Notes: a model not told the origin generated them from the sequence alone. Shown: positions 17,762-26,552, numbered from the stretch's first letter. The stretch: 64,000 nt of DNA from Paracrocinitomix sp039939375 (GCA_039939375.1 JBDVJO010000006.1:95128-159127); one strand, 5' to 3'. A program made the numbers and translations.

Positions 17762-19111
17762 ATGTCATTTTTTAATAAGATGTTTGGTGGAGGCAAAGAA
17801 ACGTCTCAACCAACCGCTGCAGGATCAGCTACGAAAGTTGGTTCATCTAGCAAACTTGCTTCTTTCGGTAGATATACCGATATCAATAAAAGCAAAACTC
17901 AAGTAGAATTTTGGAAAAAAGCCAATGATCAATTTAAGGCCAAAGATTATATCAATGCCTTTGAATCTTTCTTTGCTTATTTGAGAGATGATTCTGTTGA
18001 CAATGTTCGATTTCAAAAAACTGGAGATACTATTTCGTTTGAAATCACTCAAGGATCTAAGGTGATTAAGGGAACTGCAGATCAGCATAGATTTTATGCA
18101 GAGGCACCTATTGTTCAAATGGATACTCCAAGTATTCCGGTTATGCGAAAACTGATGTCTATCAATTATGCGTTGAATTATTCAAAGTTTGCCATGAAAG
18201 ACAATGTGCTTGTTATGAAATTTAGCTCGCATACCATTGATGCTTCACCCGGGAAATTATATGATGCACTTAAGGAGTTGGCTAAAAAAGCCGACCAACA
18301 AGATGATTTGTTAATTCAAGAGTTTTCTTCTTTGAAGGAGTTTGAAACAGACAGTATCATTAATTTATCACCAGAAATTCAAGAAGCTAAATACGATTAT
18401 TTAGTAGGAATGATTTTGGGTACAAAAGAAGAGATAGCAAAGCATGAACCCGAGTTTATGTCAGGGGGAATTGCGTATCTGCTATTGAATCTTACCTATA
18501 AGATTGATTATTTGATTTGCCCTCAAGGAAGGTTGACGGATGCTTTAGAGCGTATTCAGCACATGTTCTTTGCCAAAAACAACATGACGACTAAAGAAAG
18601 AAATGATCAGATTATTGAAGAGTTTGATAAAATTGTTGCCATGCCAAAAGAAGCTGTTTTAGAAGGGATTTATGATGTGAAATGTACTTTTGCGTTGGCT
18701 AATGCTGCTAACCACAAAACCGTTATGGACTTCATGTTTAAAGAGCGTGAAAAAATTGGTTGGTATAGGGATAATAATTATCCGCAAATGGTTGAGGCCA
18801 TTTATAGTTATATGATTTCTTATTCGTATTTCAATTACGGAATGGTTTATCCTGTTACAAACTTATTAAATGTAACAATGGCCGTTATGAACGCCGATTT
18901 CTACGAAAAATGTGGATCTTCTCCTAAATTGATAAATGGAGGAGTATTAGATGCTGCCTTAATTACTAAAGAGATCAATGCCATAATTGCAGAAGCAAGA
19001 CAAGATTTTCCGAGTATCGCTTTGAATACAGGAACTTTAAATTTTTCAACTATTCCAACTTTCATAGATAGCCTGATTCTTGAAATGGATAAATTAAACT
19101 TATCTAAATAA
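17762..19111 (+). CDS. Hypothetical cytosolic protein with a YbjN-like domain
   Basis: Not a family I can name with certainty. It has 449 residues, no signal peptide, and a Gly/Ser-rich N-terminal tail (MSFFNKMFGGGKETSQ). A region at about 85-200 looks like the YbjN/type III chaperone-like fold: SFEITQGSKV, then a helix and strands (SKFAMKDNVLVMKFSSHTID), then LYDALKELAKKADQQDDLLIQEF. A similar pattern occurs at the C-terminus of the protease encoded 6 bp downstream. The remaining 230 residues are mainly helical. The two genes are almost certainly one operon, suggesting a complex. It may act as a binding partner or adaptor for the protease; this is inference only. Confidence 0.7.
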   Translation: MSFFNKMFGGGKETSQPTAAGSATKVGSSSKLASFGRYTDINKSKTQVEFWKKANDQFKAKDYINAFESFFAYLRDDSVDNVRFQKTGDTISFEITQGSKVIKGTADQHRFYAEAPIVQMDTPSIPVMRKLMSINYALNYSKFAMKDNVLVMKFSSHTIDASPGKLYDALKELAKKADQQDDLLIQEFSSLKEFETDSIINLSPEIQEAKYDYLVGMILGTKEEIAKHEPEFMSGGIAYLLLNLTYKIDYLICPQGRLTDALERIQHMFFAKNNMTTKERNDQIIEEFDKIVAMPKEAVLEGIYDVKCTFALANAANHKTVMDFMFKEREKIGWYRDNNYPQMVEAIYSYMISYSYFNYGMVYPVTNLLNVTMAVMNADFYEKCGSSPKLINGGVLDAALITKEINAIIAEARQDFPSIALNTGTLNFSTIPTFIDSLILEMDKLNLSK

Positions 19112-19117
19112 ATTACC

Positions 19118-20206
19118 ATGGAAGCTATAATAAACGACTATAAAGATGTTATTGTGCAAATCCACACACCAGGTGGATCAGGTACAGGTTTCATAGTAAG
19201 AGACCAAAATTTAATTGTAACGAATAGACATGTTATTCAAGGAAATCAAGAGGTTATCATTAGAGGAGAAAACTTTAAGAAAACCTTGACGGATGTAATT
19301 TATTCAGATGCTTTAAATGATATTGCATTTTTGAAGATTCCTGAGTCACTTCAAACGGATAGGCAAATTACCATTTCAAACGAATTGGTGAATGCTGGTC
19401 AACAAATTATTGCGATAGGACATCCTCTTGGGTTGAGATTTACTGCTACTCAAGGTATTATTTCAAAATCTGAACGAAAATTTAATAATGTCGATTACAT
19501 TCAAGTAGATGCAGCCATCAATCCTGGAAACAGTGGAGGGCCGCTAATCAATGAACGTGGAGAAGTGGTTGGAGTTAATACTTTTATTTATAGAGATGGA
19601 GAGAGTTTAGGATTTGCCTTACCGTCTACCACCTTGAATGAAATTTTAAGAGAATACGGTGAAAATATGAATGGCCAACGCGCCTCAAAATGTCCTTCTT
19701 GTACTAATTTGGTTACCCAAGAAACTTTAACGGATGGCTATTGTCCAAGTTGCGGGAACAAGTTTGATTTATCAGAATTTGACACGAAGGAATATACACC
19801 TGAAGGCGTTTCTAAAACTATGGAAGATATTCTAGCCGCAGTAGGAGTAGATGTAAAACTATCACGTGTTGGAAAATCTGCCTGGGATATAGAGGAGGGG
19901 AGTGCGTTGATTAAAATCACGCATAATTTGAAAAATAGATTCATTTATTGTGATGCCGTTTTAGGTTCGTTGCCCAAACAAAACATAGGAGATTTATATG
20001 CTTATATGTTGAAAGAAAATTACGATTTAGAGTGTTTGTCTTTCTCGGTGAATAAGCAAAACATTATGCTGAGCACAATTATCTATGATGCTGATTTGAA
20101 TTCAGAATCAGGAAAAGAGATTTTGGGAGAATTAATTAAGAAAGCTGATGAATATGACAATTTCATGGCAGACACCTATGGAATGGAGTTAGCAGAACAT
20201 ATTTAA
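19118..20206 (+). CDS. Cytosolic trypsin-fold serine protease (S1C/HtrA-like) with zinc ribbon and YbjN-like C-terminus
   Basis: A 362-residue protein without signal peptide. The protease domain is residues 1-180. The catalytic triad is His38 (TNRHV), Asp68 (LNDIAFLKI) and Ser139 (NPGNSGGPL); all residues are intact. Instead of a PDZ domain it has a zinc ribbon (C192-x2-C195 and C209-x2-C212) and then a domain of about 130 residues similar to YbjN-type folds (YLECLSF-like strands and a KKADEYDNFM helix). Classic HtrA/Deg proteases are periplasmic and carry PDZ domains, so this is a cytosolic variant. It lies 6 bp after a gene with a similar C-terminal-type domain. A strong terminator follows at 20225-20264. 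Confidence 0.85.
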   Translation: MEAIINDYKDVIVQIHTPGGSGTGFIVRDQNLIVTNRHVIQGNQEVIIRGENFKKTLTDVIYSDALNDIAFLKIPESLQTDRQITISNELVNAGQQIIAIGHPLGLRFTATQGIISKSERKFNNVDYIQVDAAINPGNSGGPLINERGEVVGVNTFIYRDGESLGFALPSTTLNEILREYGENMNGQRASKCPSCTNLVTQETLTDGYCPSCGNKFDLSEFDTKEYTPEGVSKTMEDILAAVGVDVKLSRVGKSAWDIEEGSALIKITHNLKNRFIYCDAVLGSLPKQNIGDLYAYMLKENYDLECLSFSVNKQNIMLSTIIYDADLNSESGKEILGELIKKADEYDNFMADTYGMELAEHI

Positions 20207-20224
20207 AAACCGTTAACCAGAAGC

Positions 20225-20264
20225 GCCCCTCTTTGATTGTTTATAGATTGGAGAGGGGCTTTTT
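20225..20264 (+). terminator. Rho-independent terminator after the protease gene
   Basis: An 8-bp GC-rich stem (GCCCCTCT ... AGAGGGGC), a 19-nt loop and a T run mark the end of the protease operon. It also lies between two convergent genes and may serve the GNAT gene from the other side. Confidence 0.85.
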
Positions 20265-20266
20265 GT

Positions 20267-20752
20267 TTAATCAAACATTAATTGCCAGAAACCAACATCA
20301 AGCCATTGATCAAATTTGTAGCCTACTTTTTCAAAGTGGGCTACTTTTTTAAACCCAAATTTTTCGTGTAATATAACGCTACCCTCATTCGGAAGTGTGA
20401 TTCCGCCAATAGCAGATTTTAATCCTTGAGCTTTCATTTCTGCAAGTAGCTGAGTGTACAATTGTGATGCGATTCCTTTTTTGAAATGATCTTTATGAAT
20501 GTAAACACTGGCTTCAGATGAAAATCGATAAGCCACACGCGTTCTGAAAATACCGGCATAGGCATAGCCCAATATTTTTCCTTCTTCTTCAAAAACCAAA
20601 TAGGGATATGTTTTTAGAATATCCAAAATGCGTTGACGGAAATCTTCAACCGTAACTAAGGTGGTTTCAAAAGTTACCGTGCTGGTTTTTACGTAGTAAT
20701 TATAGATGTCTACTATTTGCTCGGCATCTGCAGGTGTCGCTTTTCTGATCAT
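20267..20752 (-). CDS. GNAT family N-acetyltransferase
   Basis: This 161-residue enzyme is of the phosphinothricin/methionine-sulfone acetyltransferase type. It begins MIRKATPADAEQIVDIYNYYV. The acetyl-CoA-binding region is VYIHKDHFKKGIASQLYTQL, the usual motif A (Q/R-x-x-G-x-A-like). The later GFKKVAHFEKVGYKF is motif B. It acetylates amines of small molecules or antibiotics such as phosphinothricin, or amino-acid analogues; the natural substrate is not known. It lies directly downstream (15 bp) of the glycosyltransferase gene and could be the last gene of the PadR operon. It is intact and of usual length. Confidence 0.88.
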   Translation of the reverse strand: MIRKATPADAEQIVDIYNYYVKTSTVTFETTLVTVEDFRQRILDILKTYPYLVFEEEGKILGYAYAGIFRTRVAYRFSSEASVYIHKDHFKKGIASQLYTQLLAEMKAQGLKSAIGGITLPNEGSVILHEKFGFKKVAHFEKVGYKFDQWLDVGFWQLMFD

Positions 20753-20767
20753 AAGGTAAGGACAAAA

Positions 20768-21904
20768 TTAAATATTCTCATAAAATTCAATCCATTTGGC
20801 CTTTATCGTTTCTGCTCCGAATCTTTTTTTGATATCAGCTTTAATGCTTTCATCTTGGTAAGAAGTATAATCTACGGCCATCTGTTCAATTGCATTTGCA
20901 AGTTGGTCAGCGTTTCTGGGCGCTATCAATAAACCGTTTTTGTCATTGATAAATTCTTCGGGTCCTCCGCACTTAGTTGAAATGACAGGTTTTCCGCATA
21001 TCAATGCTTCAGCTGAAGTCATTCCAAAAGTTTCAAAATTTGAATTGCAAACATAAAAGTCACAATGATGAAAAGCCTTCAGAACTTCGGCATGATCAAG
21101 TCTTCCTTTACAGTCTATGAAATTATCTAGGTTGAGGTCTGAAATCATTTTACTAATCAGCGCTTCATCTGGACCACCGCCAATTATTGTTAACCTCAGA
21201 TTGGAATTGTTTTTTAATGCCTTTTTGAAGGCCATGATTAGTCCCGAAAAGTTTTTTACTTCATCTGCTATGTCACCAACTGACAGTATTTCTATGTAAT
21301 CAGAACTTTCATGCGCTGATTCAGGAACAGCTGTAAATTCAATCAAATTGGGAATTAAGACATTCTCAAATCCGGTGTTTTCTTTGAATTTCTCTTGAAG
21401 TAGTGCACTAACTGTAGATATACCTGCTGACTTGGATAATACTTGTTTGTATAAAGCCAAGTCTGTGGCATTTTTTTTAGCAAATTCTCCATTTATATGC
21501 CCTGACCAATGTTCGGTAATCACGAATGGAGTCCCTTTTCGTTTAAATTCTAAAGCTAAGAATGCCGACCTGTATGGAACATGCACATGGCAGAGATCCG
21601 GAGTAAAGTGGCTATCTTTTAAGCCTAATCGTTGAGCTAACTTATACCTTCTGGCATTGACGATTTTTCTTAATGGTGATACTGATTGTCTATAATAAAT
21701 AATGCGTTCAACAAATCCATTTGATGTGGATTGCTCAAATTCAAATTTCTCCTGCTGGCCTTCAACTCCTTGAACGTAAATAACCATCAAGTTGTAATCA
21801 TCTCTCATTAAAACGGCCTGCCGTTGAATAAAAGTCCCGAGTTGAATATCCGTTTTATTTGGATACCATCTCGGGAGAATTAATATGTTTTTTTTCTTAG
21901 TCAA
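20768..21904 (-). CDS. Glycosyltransferase family 4
   Basis: A retaining GT-B sugar transferase, about 378 residues. The N-terminal Rossmann domain begins KKKNILILPRWYPN. The C-terminal half has the GT4 signature FGMTSAEALICGKPVISTK with the catalytic E-x7-E pattern, and a GGGPDE loop. I choose TTG at 21904 as start, since it overlaps the stop of the PspC gene by 8 bp; an ATG at 21955 in the same frame would add 17 residues inside the PspC gene. GT4 enzymes use nucleotide-sugar donors for capsule, LPS or glycolipid synthesis. The acceptor is unknown. It is the third gene of the PadR-PspC operon, which is an unusual neighbour. Confidence 0.85.
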   Translation of the reverse strand: MTKKKNILILPRWYPNKTDIQLGTFIQRQAVLMRDDYNLMVIYVQGVEGQQEKFEFEQSTSNGFVERIIYYRQSVSPLRKIVNARRYKLAQRLGLKDSHFTPDLCHVHVPYRSAFLALEFKRKGTPFVITEHWSGHINGEFAKKNATDLALYKQVLSKSAGISTVSALLQEKFKENTGFENVLIPNLIEFTAVPESAHESSDYIEILSVGDIADEVKNFSGLIMAFKKALKNNSNLRLTIIGGGPDEALISKMISDLNLDNFIDCKGRLDHAEVLKAFHHCDFYVCNSNFETFGMTSAEALICGKPVISTKCGGPEEFINDKNGLLIAPRNADQLANAIEQMAVDYTSYQDESIKADIKKRFGAETIKAKWIEFYENI

Positions 21905-23519
21905 AACTGTCGTAGCGTCTTCTTTCCTCTTTGCATTCAGTGCATCTAAATCCATCTGAAGAAACGGTCCATGTTGTGTTCGCAAAGATTTCGTTGTAAC
22001 GGTAATAATCGTCTTCAACTTCTACCAAAATACGATCAATGTTCTTTCCAAATTTAACCTTTTTACCAATCGGAACTTGGATTTCTACGATTACGCGCTG
22101 GTTTCTTAAACGTTCTTCTTTATCTATGGTGAAGTACGGTGCTAAAACAAGTTTATTGTTGGTAGTTGAAATATCATATTTTATTTGCTCGGCTTTATGA
22201 ATCGCTTCTTTATGATAGAGTCCGTTACTGCTTTTGTACAAGACCACATTGAAGTCAGAACTGTCTGCTTTATCAACAATTCTTAATTCAGGATACCCTA
22301 AGTGAACGTTCTTTTCTTCAACTTTTAAAAGTTCTGAGTAATTCCAGACATTGTTGTATTCAATGAAGTTTGAAAAAATATCGTCTTCGGCAACATCAAT
22401 GGTTAGGACATTTGTGGAATCAACTTGAACTGGAACTTCGTAGTCAATATCAACTTCATTTCTGAAGTTCATTCCCAGTTCTATGCCAGTAAGAACTAAA
22501 GTTCCAACTGCTAAAAACCAGATAATTGTCCCTGTGATTGCCATTTTTTTGAATTTCGTTTTCACACTGAATAGCAGTTTCACACCGGTAACGATAATAG
22601 AAATAATTGGAATTAGCGTTACCAAGATTATAGCGAAGAATACCAAGCTTGACCTGCCATCAGGATAAATGATTCCGAGTAATGTTGGTAGGTCTTCAAT
22701 TTGCTCTGACCCTACTAAGGGCAATATTCCGGTATCACCAAATAAGATTATCGTTAATACAAGCAAAGCAAACACGCCCCCAATTGTGAAGGCAATTCCT
22801 ATGATTTTGGAAAGAGAAGCAGCAAGTTGTGAAGAGGCTTTAACACCAGAATCTACTGCTTTTTTGAAATTAGCTTTTGTAGATTTAGCACCTTCTTTTA
22901 CGCCTGTTTTCATGCCTTTAACATGATCCTTAATGGAATCTAACGTGACAGGTTCGCCTTGCATTTCTAATATCTCGGCAGTTGTTTTTGCTTCAGGGAT
23001 TACAATCCATAAAATTATATAAAGAAGAATTCCAGATCCCCCCAGAATAACGAGTAAGATGAATGCTATTTTAACTAATATTGGGTCGATTCCGAAAAAC
23101 CAACCTAATCCGGTGCATACGCCTCCTACAGATCCATTTTTTTCATCTCTGTAAAGTCTTCTCTTATTGGAGAAGTGAACCTTTTCAGATTCGTTTACGT
23201 CTTCAGCTTCTACAAATTCAGCTTCATCCGTTGCATTAAAACTTTCAGCGCTATCTTCAGAAACGTAATCTTCAGGAGCTCCCATGATGTCCATGATATC
23301 TTGGATGTCACTTTCTATGATGACTTCTTTTCTATCCGATATTTTTTCATGGAATAATTCAGCAATTCGAGCTTCAATATCAGCCATGATGTCGTCACAA
23401 TCTTCTTCATTTTTGAAGTTTGTTTTGATAGAATCCAAGTAACGATTTAGCTTTTCAAAGGCTTGTTCTTCGATATTAAAAACGAAACCAGCTATGTTGA
23501 TTGAAATTGTCTTGTTCAT
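21897..23519 (-). CDS. PspC domain membrane protein
   Basis: A 540-residue protein. An N-terminal soluble region (1-115) is rich in acidic residues. The PspC domain spans about 118-180 (RRLYRDEKNGSVGGVCTGLGWFFGID, then a transmembrane pair ending WIVIPEAK). Two more hydrophobic blocks (about 230-330) precede a periplasmic beta-rich C-terminus of about 190 residues that resembles the adhesin-like/DUF4097-type strands of PspC-family proteins. PspC is a sensor or toxin-neutralising partner in phage-shock-type envelope stress. It starts 8 bp downstream of the PadR gene, an arrangement common in Bacteroidota, and so is probably repressed by it. The function of the long C-terminus is not known. Confidence 0.88.
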   Translation of the reverse strand: MNKTISINIAGFVFNIEEQAFEKLNRYLDSIKTNFKNEEDCDDIMADIEARIAELFHEKISDRKEVIIESDIQDIMDIMGAPEDYVSEDSAESFNATDEAEFVEAEDVNESEKVHFSNKRRLYRDEKNGSVGGVCTGLGWFFGIDPILVKIAFILLVILGGSGILLYIILWIVIPEAKTTAEILEMQGEPVTLDSIKDHVKGMKTGVKEGAKSTKANFKKAVDSGVKASSQLAASLSKIIGIAFTIGGVFALLVLTIILFGDTGILPLVGSEQIEDLPTLLGIIYPDGRSSLVFFAIILVTLIPIISIIVTGVKLLFSVKTKFKKMAITGTIIWFLAVGTLVLTGIELGMNFRNEVDIDYEVPVQVDSTNVLTIDVAEDDIFSNFIEYNNVWNYSELLKVEEKNVHLGYPELRIVDKADSSDFNVVLYKSSNGLYHKEAIHKAEQIKYDISTTNNKLVLAPYFTIDKEERLRNQRVIVEIQVPIGKKVKFGKNIDRILVEVEDDYYRYNEIFANTTWTVSSDGFRCTECKEERRRYDSFD

Positions 23520-23527
23520 TTTCTTAA

Positions 23528-23851
23528 TTATTTAGAAATGAGTTGCACTGCTTCTTGCAATTCGTTCCATGTTGTCTTTAATTCAGTTAAAAATGCTTCA
23601 CCTTTTTCGGTTAGGCTGTAATATTTTCTTGGTGGACCAGAAGATGACTCTACCCAATTGTACTGTAGTAGTTCCGCATTTTTTAAGCGGGTTAGCAATG
23701 GGTAAAGTGTTCCTTCCACCACGATCAGTTTGGCTTCTTTCAGCTCCTGAATAATATCAGAAGGGTAGGCCTCTCTTTTTGAGAGCACGGTGAGAATACA
23801 GTATTCAAGAATACCTTTTCGCATTTGTGCTTTGGTGTTTTCTACTTTCAT
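23528..23851 (-). CDS. PadR family transcriptional repressor
   Basis: A 107-residue winged-helix regulator of PadR subfamily-2 size. The helix-turn-helix is at about residues 15-65 (ILEYCILTVLSKREAYPSDI ... VEGTLYPLLTRL), then the wing strand (PPRKYYSLTEKGEAFL) and a short dimerisation helix. It has no ligand-binding C-terminal domain. It most likely represses its own operon (PadR, PspC, glycosyltransferase) by binding the long inverted repeat 23937-23967, which overlaps its promoter. The inducer is unknown. The PspC gene follows after 8 bp. Complete, with normal length. Confidence 0.93.
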   Translation of the reverse strand: MKVENTKAQMRKGILEYCILTVLSKREAYPSDIIQELKEAKLIVVEGTLYPLLTRLKNAELLQYNWVESSSGPPRKYYSLTEKGEAFLTELKTTWNELQEAVQLISK

Positions 23852-23920
23852 GTTCGATTTTTAGACTGAAAAAAAGATGTGCACCTCTTTCATTCAAAAA
23901 TTTATTTTGTTGTTTCGAGA

Positions 23921-23967
23921 CAAATGTATGTAAAAAATATAGTACTATGCAATACATAGTACTATAT
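23921..23967 (-). promoter_or_regulatory. PadR operator overlapping the padR-pspC promoter
   Basis: A 13-bp perfect inverted repeat with a 5-bp spacer (arms ATATAGTACTATG and its complement, 23937-23949 and 23955-23967) is seen. Each arm contains the palindrome ATAGTACTAT. On the minus strand the -7 box TACATTTG is at 23921-23928 and a TTG -33 element at 23950-23952, in the spacer of the repeat. The operator therefore covers the -33 to -7 region. Binding by the PadR protein is inferred. Confidence 0.8.
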
Positions 23968-24121
23968 TTAATTTTTATTCATCCATTAACATTGGAGCTT
24001 ATCTCTTTGTGAGTAAGGGTTTTGATGGGTGTGAAAAATTGGATTAAAAAAGTAGAAAAAATTTCATTTGCCTCCATTTAGTTGAAGAATGGTATGTATT
24101 GAAAAATGGAATCGTCTAATT

Positions 24122-25783
24122 CTAAAGTACTTTTTTAAGATGTTCAGCCACTCTAAATGAGTTGGCATAAATAGTAAAGGTGTGCGGAACAGAACCTCCG
24201 GTTGGCATAAATGAACCATCTGTTACATAAAGATTCTCCACTTCGTGTGCTTTGCAGTTTTTGTCAAGCACCGAAGTTTTGGGGTCGTTCCCAAAGCGGC
24301 ATCCTCCTGCTATTAGGTTGGACGGTGGATTTCCGTTAATGGATTTTGTAATGCGTTTCGCACCCATTTCTTCCATAACTTCCATTGCTCTATCCGCTAA
24401 GTAATTTCCTACTTCTAAATCTTTCTGCACGAAACCTGTTCTTACTTTCGCTACAGGATCACCCCACTTATCTTTCACTTCATCATCCAAAGCAACGAAG
24501 CAGTTGTCGTTAGGGCTCCAATCACAGAATATTTCGAATCGAACTCTTCTTTGGTTCGTGAAGTAATTTTTTAAAACATCTTTTAGCTTAGATCCGTAGA
24601 TTAACGTTCCATCAAAATACTTGTTTCTAATGGCCTTGGGCATAGGATTAGAATGCTCTAATAAAAAGTCAATTGTTCCGCCCTTCATTTTGCCTAATTC
24701 AGGATCTTCTATTTCATAGAAGTCTTTCAAGCATTGGTTTACGAAAGTGTTTTTATTCTTTATAATATCTAACTGTTCTTGACTGAGATCTTCATAATCA
24801 AAATAACCTGATCCACCGCCACCACCAGCAAACACCATATTTTTCCCAACTTGACCGTTGTTATTTGCTAAACCTTCTGGAAACTCAGTATTCTTACTCA
24901 TGAGCAATAATCTTGAAGTCTCTATTGCTTGGCAAGCAACGACAAATGTTTTGGCTTCAATTTCTTGTTCTACGCCAGTTTCATTATAGTATTTTGCTTT
25001 TATAATTTTTCCGTTTCCATCTGTTTCTAAATGAAAAACCTTAGCGTTAGGAATAATCTCGCAATTACCGGTAGCCATTGCATCTGGAATCAAGGCTGCT
25101 CTTGAGCTTCCTTTGGCATCTGAAGAACATCCAAAGCTTCCGCAATAATTTGAATGATAACAAGCTTTTCTTTTCTCTCTAGGTTCAGAAATGATTCCTC
25201 TTGGGGCGGGAATAACGTTGTATCCTAATTTTTCTCCAGCATTCACGAACCAATCAGCCACTCCGTTGGTAATTAGAGGAGGGAACAGAAAGTCTGGAGT
25301 TGATCGTGGTTCCATGTGTTTATGCGGCACTACTTTTCCTGAAATTCCAATTTTCTCTTCTACTTTAGTGTAAAAAGGTTCGAGTTCATTGTATTCTATT
25401 GGCCAATCCACCACATTTGCTCCTGCAATTGGACCGTATTCTGAAAGTAATCTGAAATCTTTTGGCTTGAGGCGGTGAAAATATGCGCTCATGAAGTTAG
25501 AAGATCCACCAACACAGCTTCCATTTTGAAAATCAGAATGTGAGTCAACTGAAGACCTTGCTCTAAATCCGGTTGAGGTAGGTTTTTCAGTGACCTGAGG
25601 TTCGTCAATCGCTCTAGGTCTGTAAGCATCTCTTCGGGTTACGGTTAATTCATCTTTCGTAAAGTCTTCAGTTTTTAACCATGGACCTTTTTCAAGAACA
25701 ACAACAGATAATCCAGCTTTAGATAGTTCATAAATTATCGGTCCTGCTCCAGCACCACTCCCTATAACACATACATCTTTCAT
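24122..25783 (-). CDS. GMC family oxidoreductase
   Basis: A 553-residue flavoprotein. The FAD-binding Rossmann motif VIGSGAGAGPIIYELSKAG is near residue 6. The GMC pattern with GGSSNFMSAYF (about 90) and the C-terminal DGSFMPTGGSVPHTFTIYA follow. It oxidises an alcohol, sugar or aldehyde; gluconate-2-dehydrogenase-like enzymes of this family work with a small subunit 3. The upstream gene, overlapping by 1 bp (TAATG), is exactly this subunit-3 protein. The large subunit itself has no signal peptide, so it should leave the cytosol by hitch-hiking on the Tat signal of the partner. The catalytic His is probably in the PHTFT stretch. Substrate unknown. Confidence 0.93.
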   Translation of the reverse strand: MKDVCVIGSGAGAGPIIYELSKAGLSVVVLEKGPWLKTEDFTKDELTVTRRDAYRPRAIDEPQVTEKPTSTGFRARSSVDSHSDFQNGSCVGGSSNFMSAYFHRLKPKDFRLLSEYGPIAGANVVDWPIEYNELEPFYTKVEEKIGISGKVVPHKHMEPRSTPDFLFPPLITNGVADWFVNAGEKLGYNVIPAPRGIISEPREKRKACYHSNYCGSFGCSSDAKGSSRAALIPDAMATGNCEIIPNAKVFHLETDGNGKIIKAKYYNETGVEQEIEAKTFVVACQAIETSRLLLMSKNTEFPEGLANNNGQVGKNMVFAGGGGGSGYFDYEDLSQEQLDIIKNKNTFVNQCLKDFYEIEDPELGKMKGGTIDFLLEHSNPMPKAIRNKYFDGTLIYGSKLKDVLKNYFTNQRRVRFEIFCDWSPNDNCFVALDDEVKDKWGDPVAKVRTGFVQKDLEVGNYLADRAMEVMEEMGAKRITKSINGNPPSNLIAGGCRFGNDPKTSVLDKNCKAHEVENLYVTDGSFMPTGGSVPHTFTIYANSFRVAEHLKKVL

Positions 25784-26418
25784 TATTCAGCAAATGGTTT
25801 GTGATTTGATATGAATGCTTCAAACCTTGTTTCTTCAGTTGGCCGTGGAATTCCTGCTTTGTGATCTAACCATTTCCATCCTGCTTCATTCTTGTTTCCT
25901 CCATAAATTGGATCGAGTAGGGCAGACTCCATCACTAAAGTCACCATAATAGACATCCAGTTTTTACCCCAGTTCAATTCTACGAATTGCGCAACTAAAG
26001 CCTCTTTTTGTTCTTGATCTAGTTCTACGAATTTCTTGAAATAGATTTCTTCTGCCGTTTCGTTTGCCCAATTTAATCCTTCTATTAAATACTCCCTGTC
26101 TTCATGTTTGTTGTAATTGTTCCCAAATACCCACATGGTATAACCAAAGGTGTTTAAATCATCTATTGAAGGACCGTTTCCGTCATCCGGCCAGATAATG
26201 TTCTGAATGGATTTTAAAATGGTGGATTGTTCTGCAGTTAAATATTCATTGGCAGCTTCAAGTTCTGCAGAGCATGAAGTAAACCAGGCAATTTGGCTGG
26301 CTGCTCCGGCAATTAACGCTGCTCTTAGAAAAGACCGCCTGTTGGTTTCCCAATGCTCAATGTTGGCAAAGGTATCCGGAATCGTTATTTCTTTTTTAGA
26401 AGACTGCTTAGTTGGCAT
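25783..26418 (-). CDS. Gluconate 2-dehydrogenase subunit 3 family protein (Tat signal)
   Basis: A 211-residue small subunit. Its N-terminus carries a twin-arginine motif (RRSFLR, about residues 27-32) followed by a hydrophobic stretch and Cys (TSCS, about 48-51), so it is Tat-exported. A lipobox-like cysteine might even be lipidated, but the motif is weak. The rest is helical, with conserved tryptophans (LNWGKNWMSIM) as in the family. It serves as exported chaperone-subunit for the GMC flavoprotein encoded immediately downstream (1-bp overlap). A -7 box sits 4 nt before the ATG. Complete. Confidence 0.9.
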   Translation of the reverse strand: MPTKQSSKKEITIPDTFANIEHWETNRRSFLRAALIAGAASQIAWFTSCSAELEAANEYLTAEQSTILKSIQNIIWPDDGNGPSIDDLNTFGYTMWVFGNNYNKHEDREYLIEGLNWANETAEEIYFKKFVELDQEQKEALVAQFVELNWGKNWMSIMVTLVMESALLDPIYGGNKNEAGWKWLDHKAGIPRPTEETRFEAFISNHKPFAE

Positions 26419-26422
26419 ACTA

Positions 26423-26430
26423 CAAAAATA
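26423..26430 (-). promoter_or_regulatory. -7 promoter element of the GMC/subunit-3 operon
   Basis: TATTTTTG on the minus strand ends 4 nt before the ATG at 26418, which suggests a leaderless mRNA. No clear -33 TTG. Confidence 0.5.
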
Positions 26431-26474
26431 ACAATTTGAAGGTGATTTGGTTTGGAGGAAGAATTTATTAGAGC

Positions 26475-26505
26475 AAAAAAAATCCCTCTAGCAAAGCTAA
26501 AGGGA
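26475..26505 (-). terminator. Rho-independent terminator of the Cys-Asp lipoprotein gene
   Basis: On the minus strand, the 10-bp stem TCCCTTTAGC/GCTAGAGGGA (one G-T pair) has a 3-nt loop and is followed by eight T residues. Confidence 0.85.
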
Positions 26506-26552
26506 CTTAATATCTTTATTAGCAAGCTGAGCTCGCTAAATTAGATTTGTTT

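Noticed and set aside
23937..23967. Rho-independent terminator
   Set aside because: The inverted repeat has no T run and lies directly upstream of padR over a promoter; operator is the better reading.
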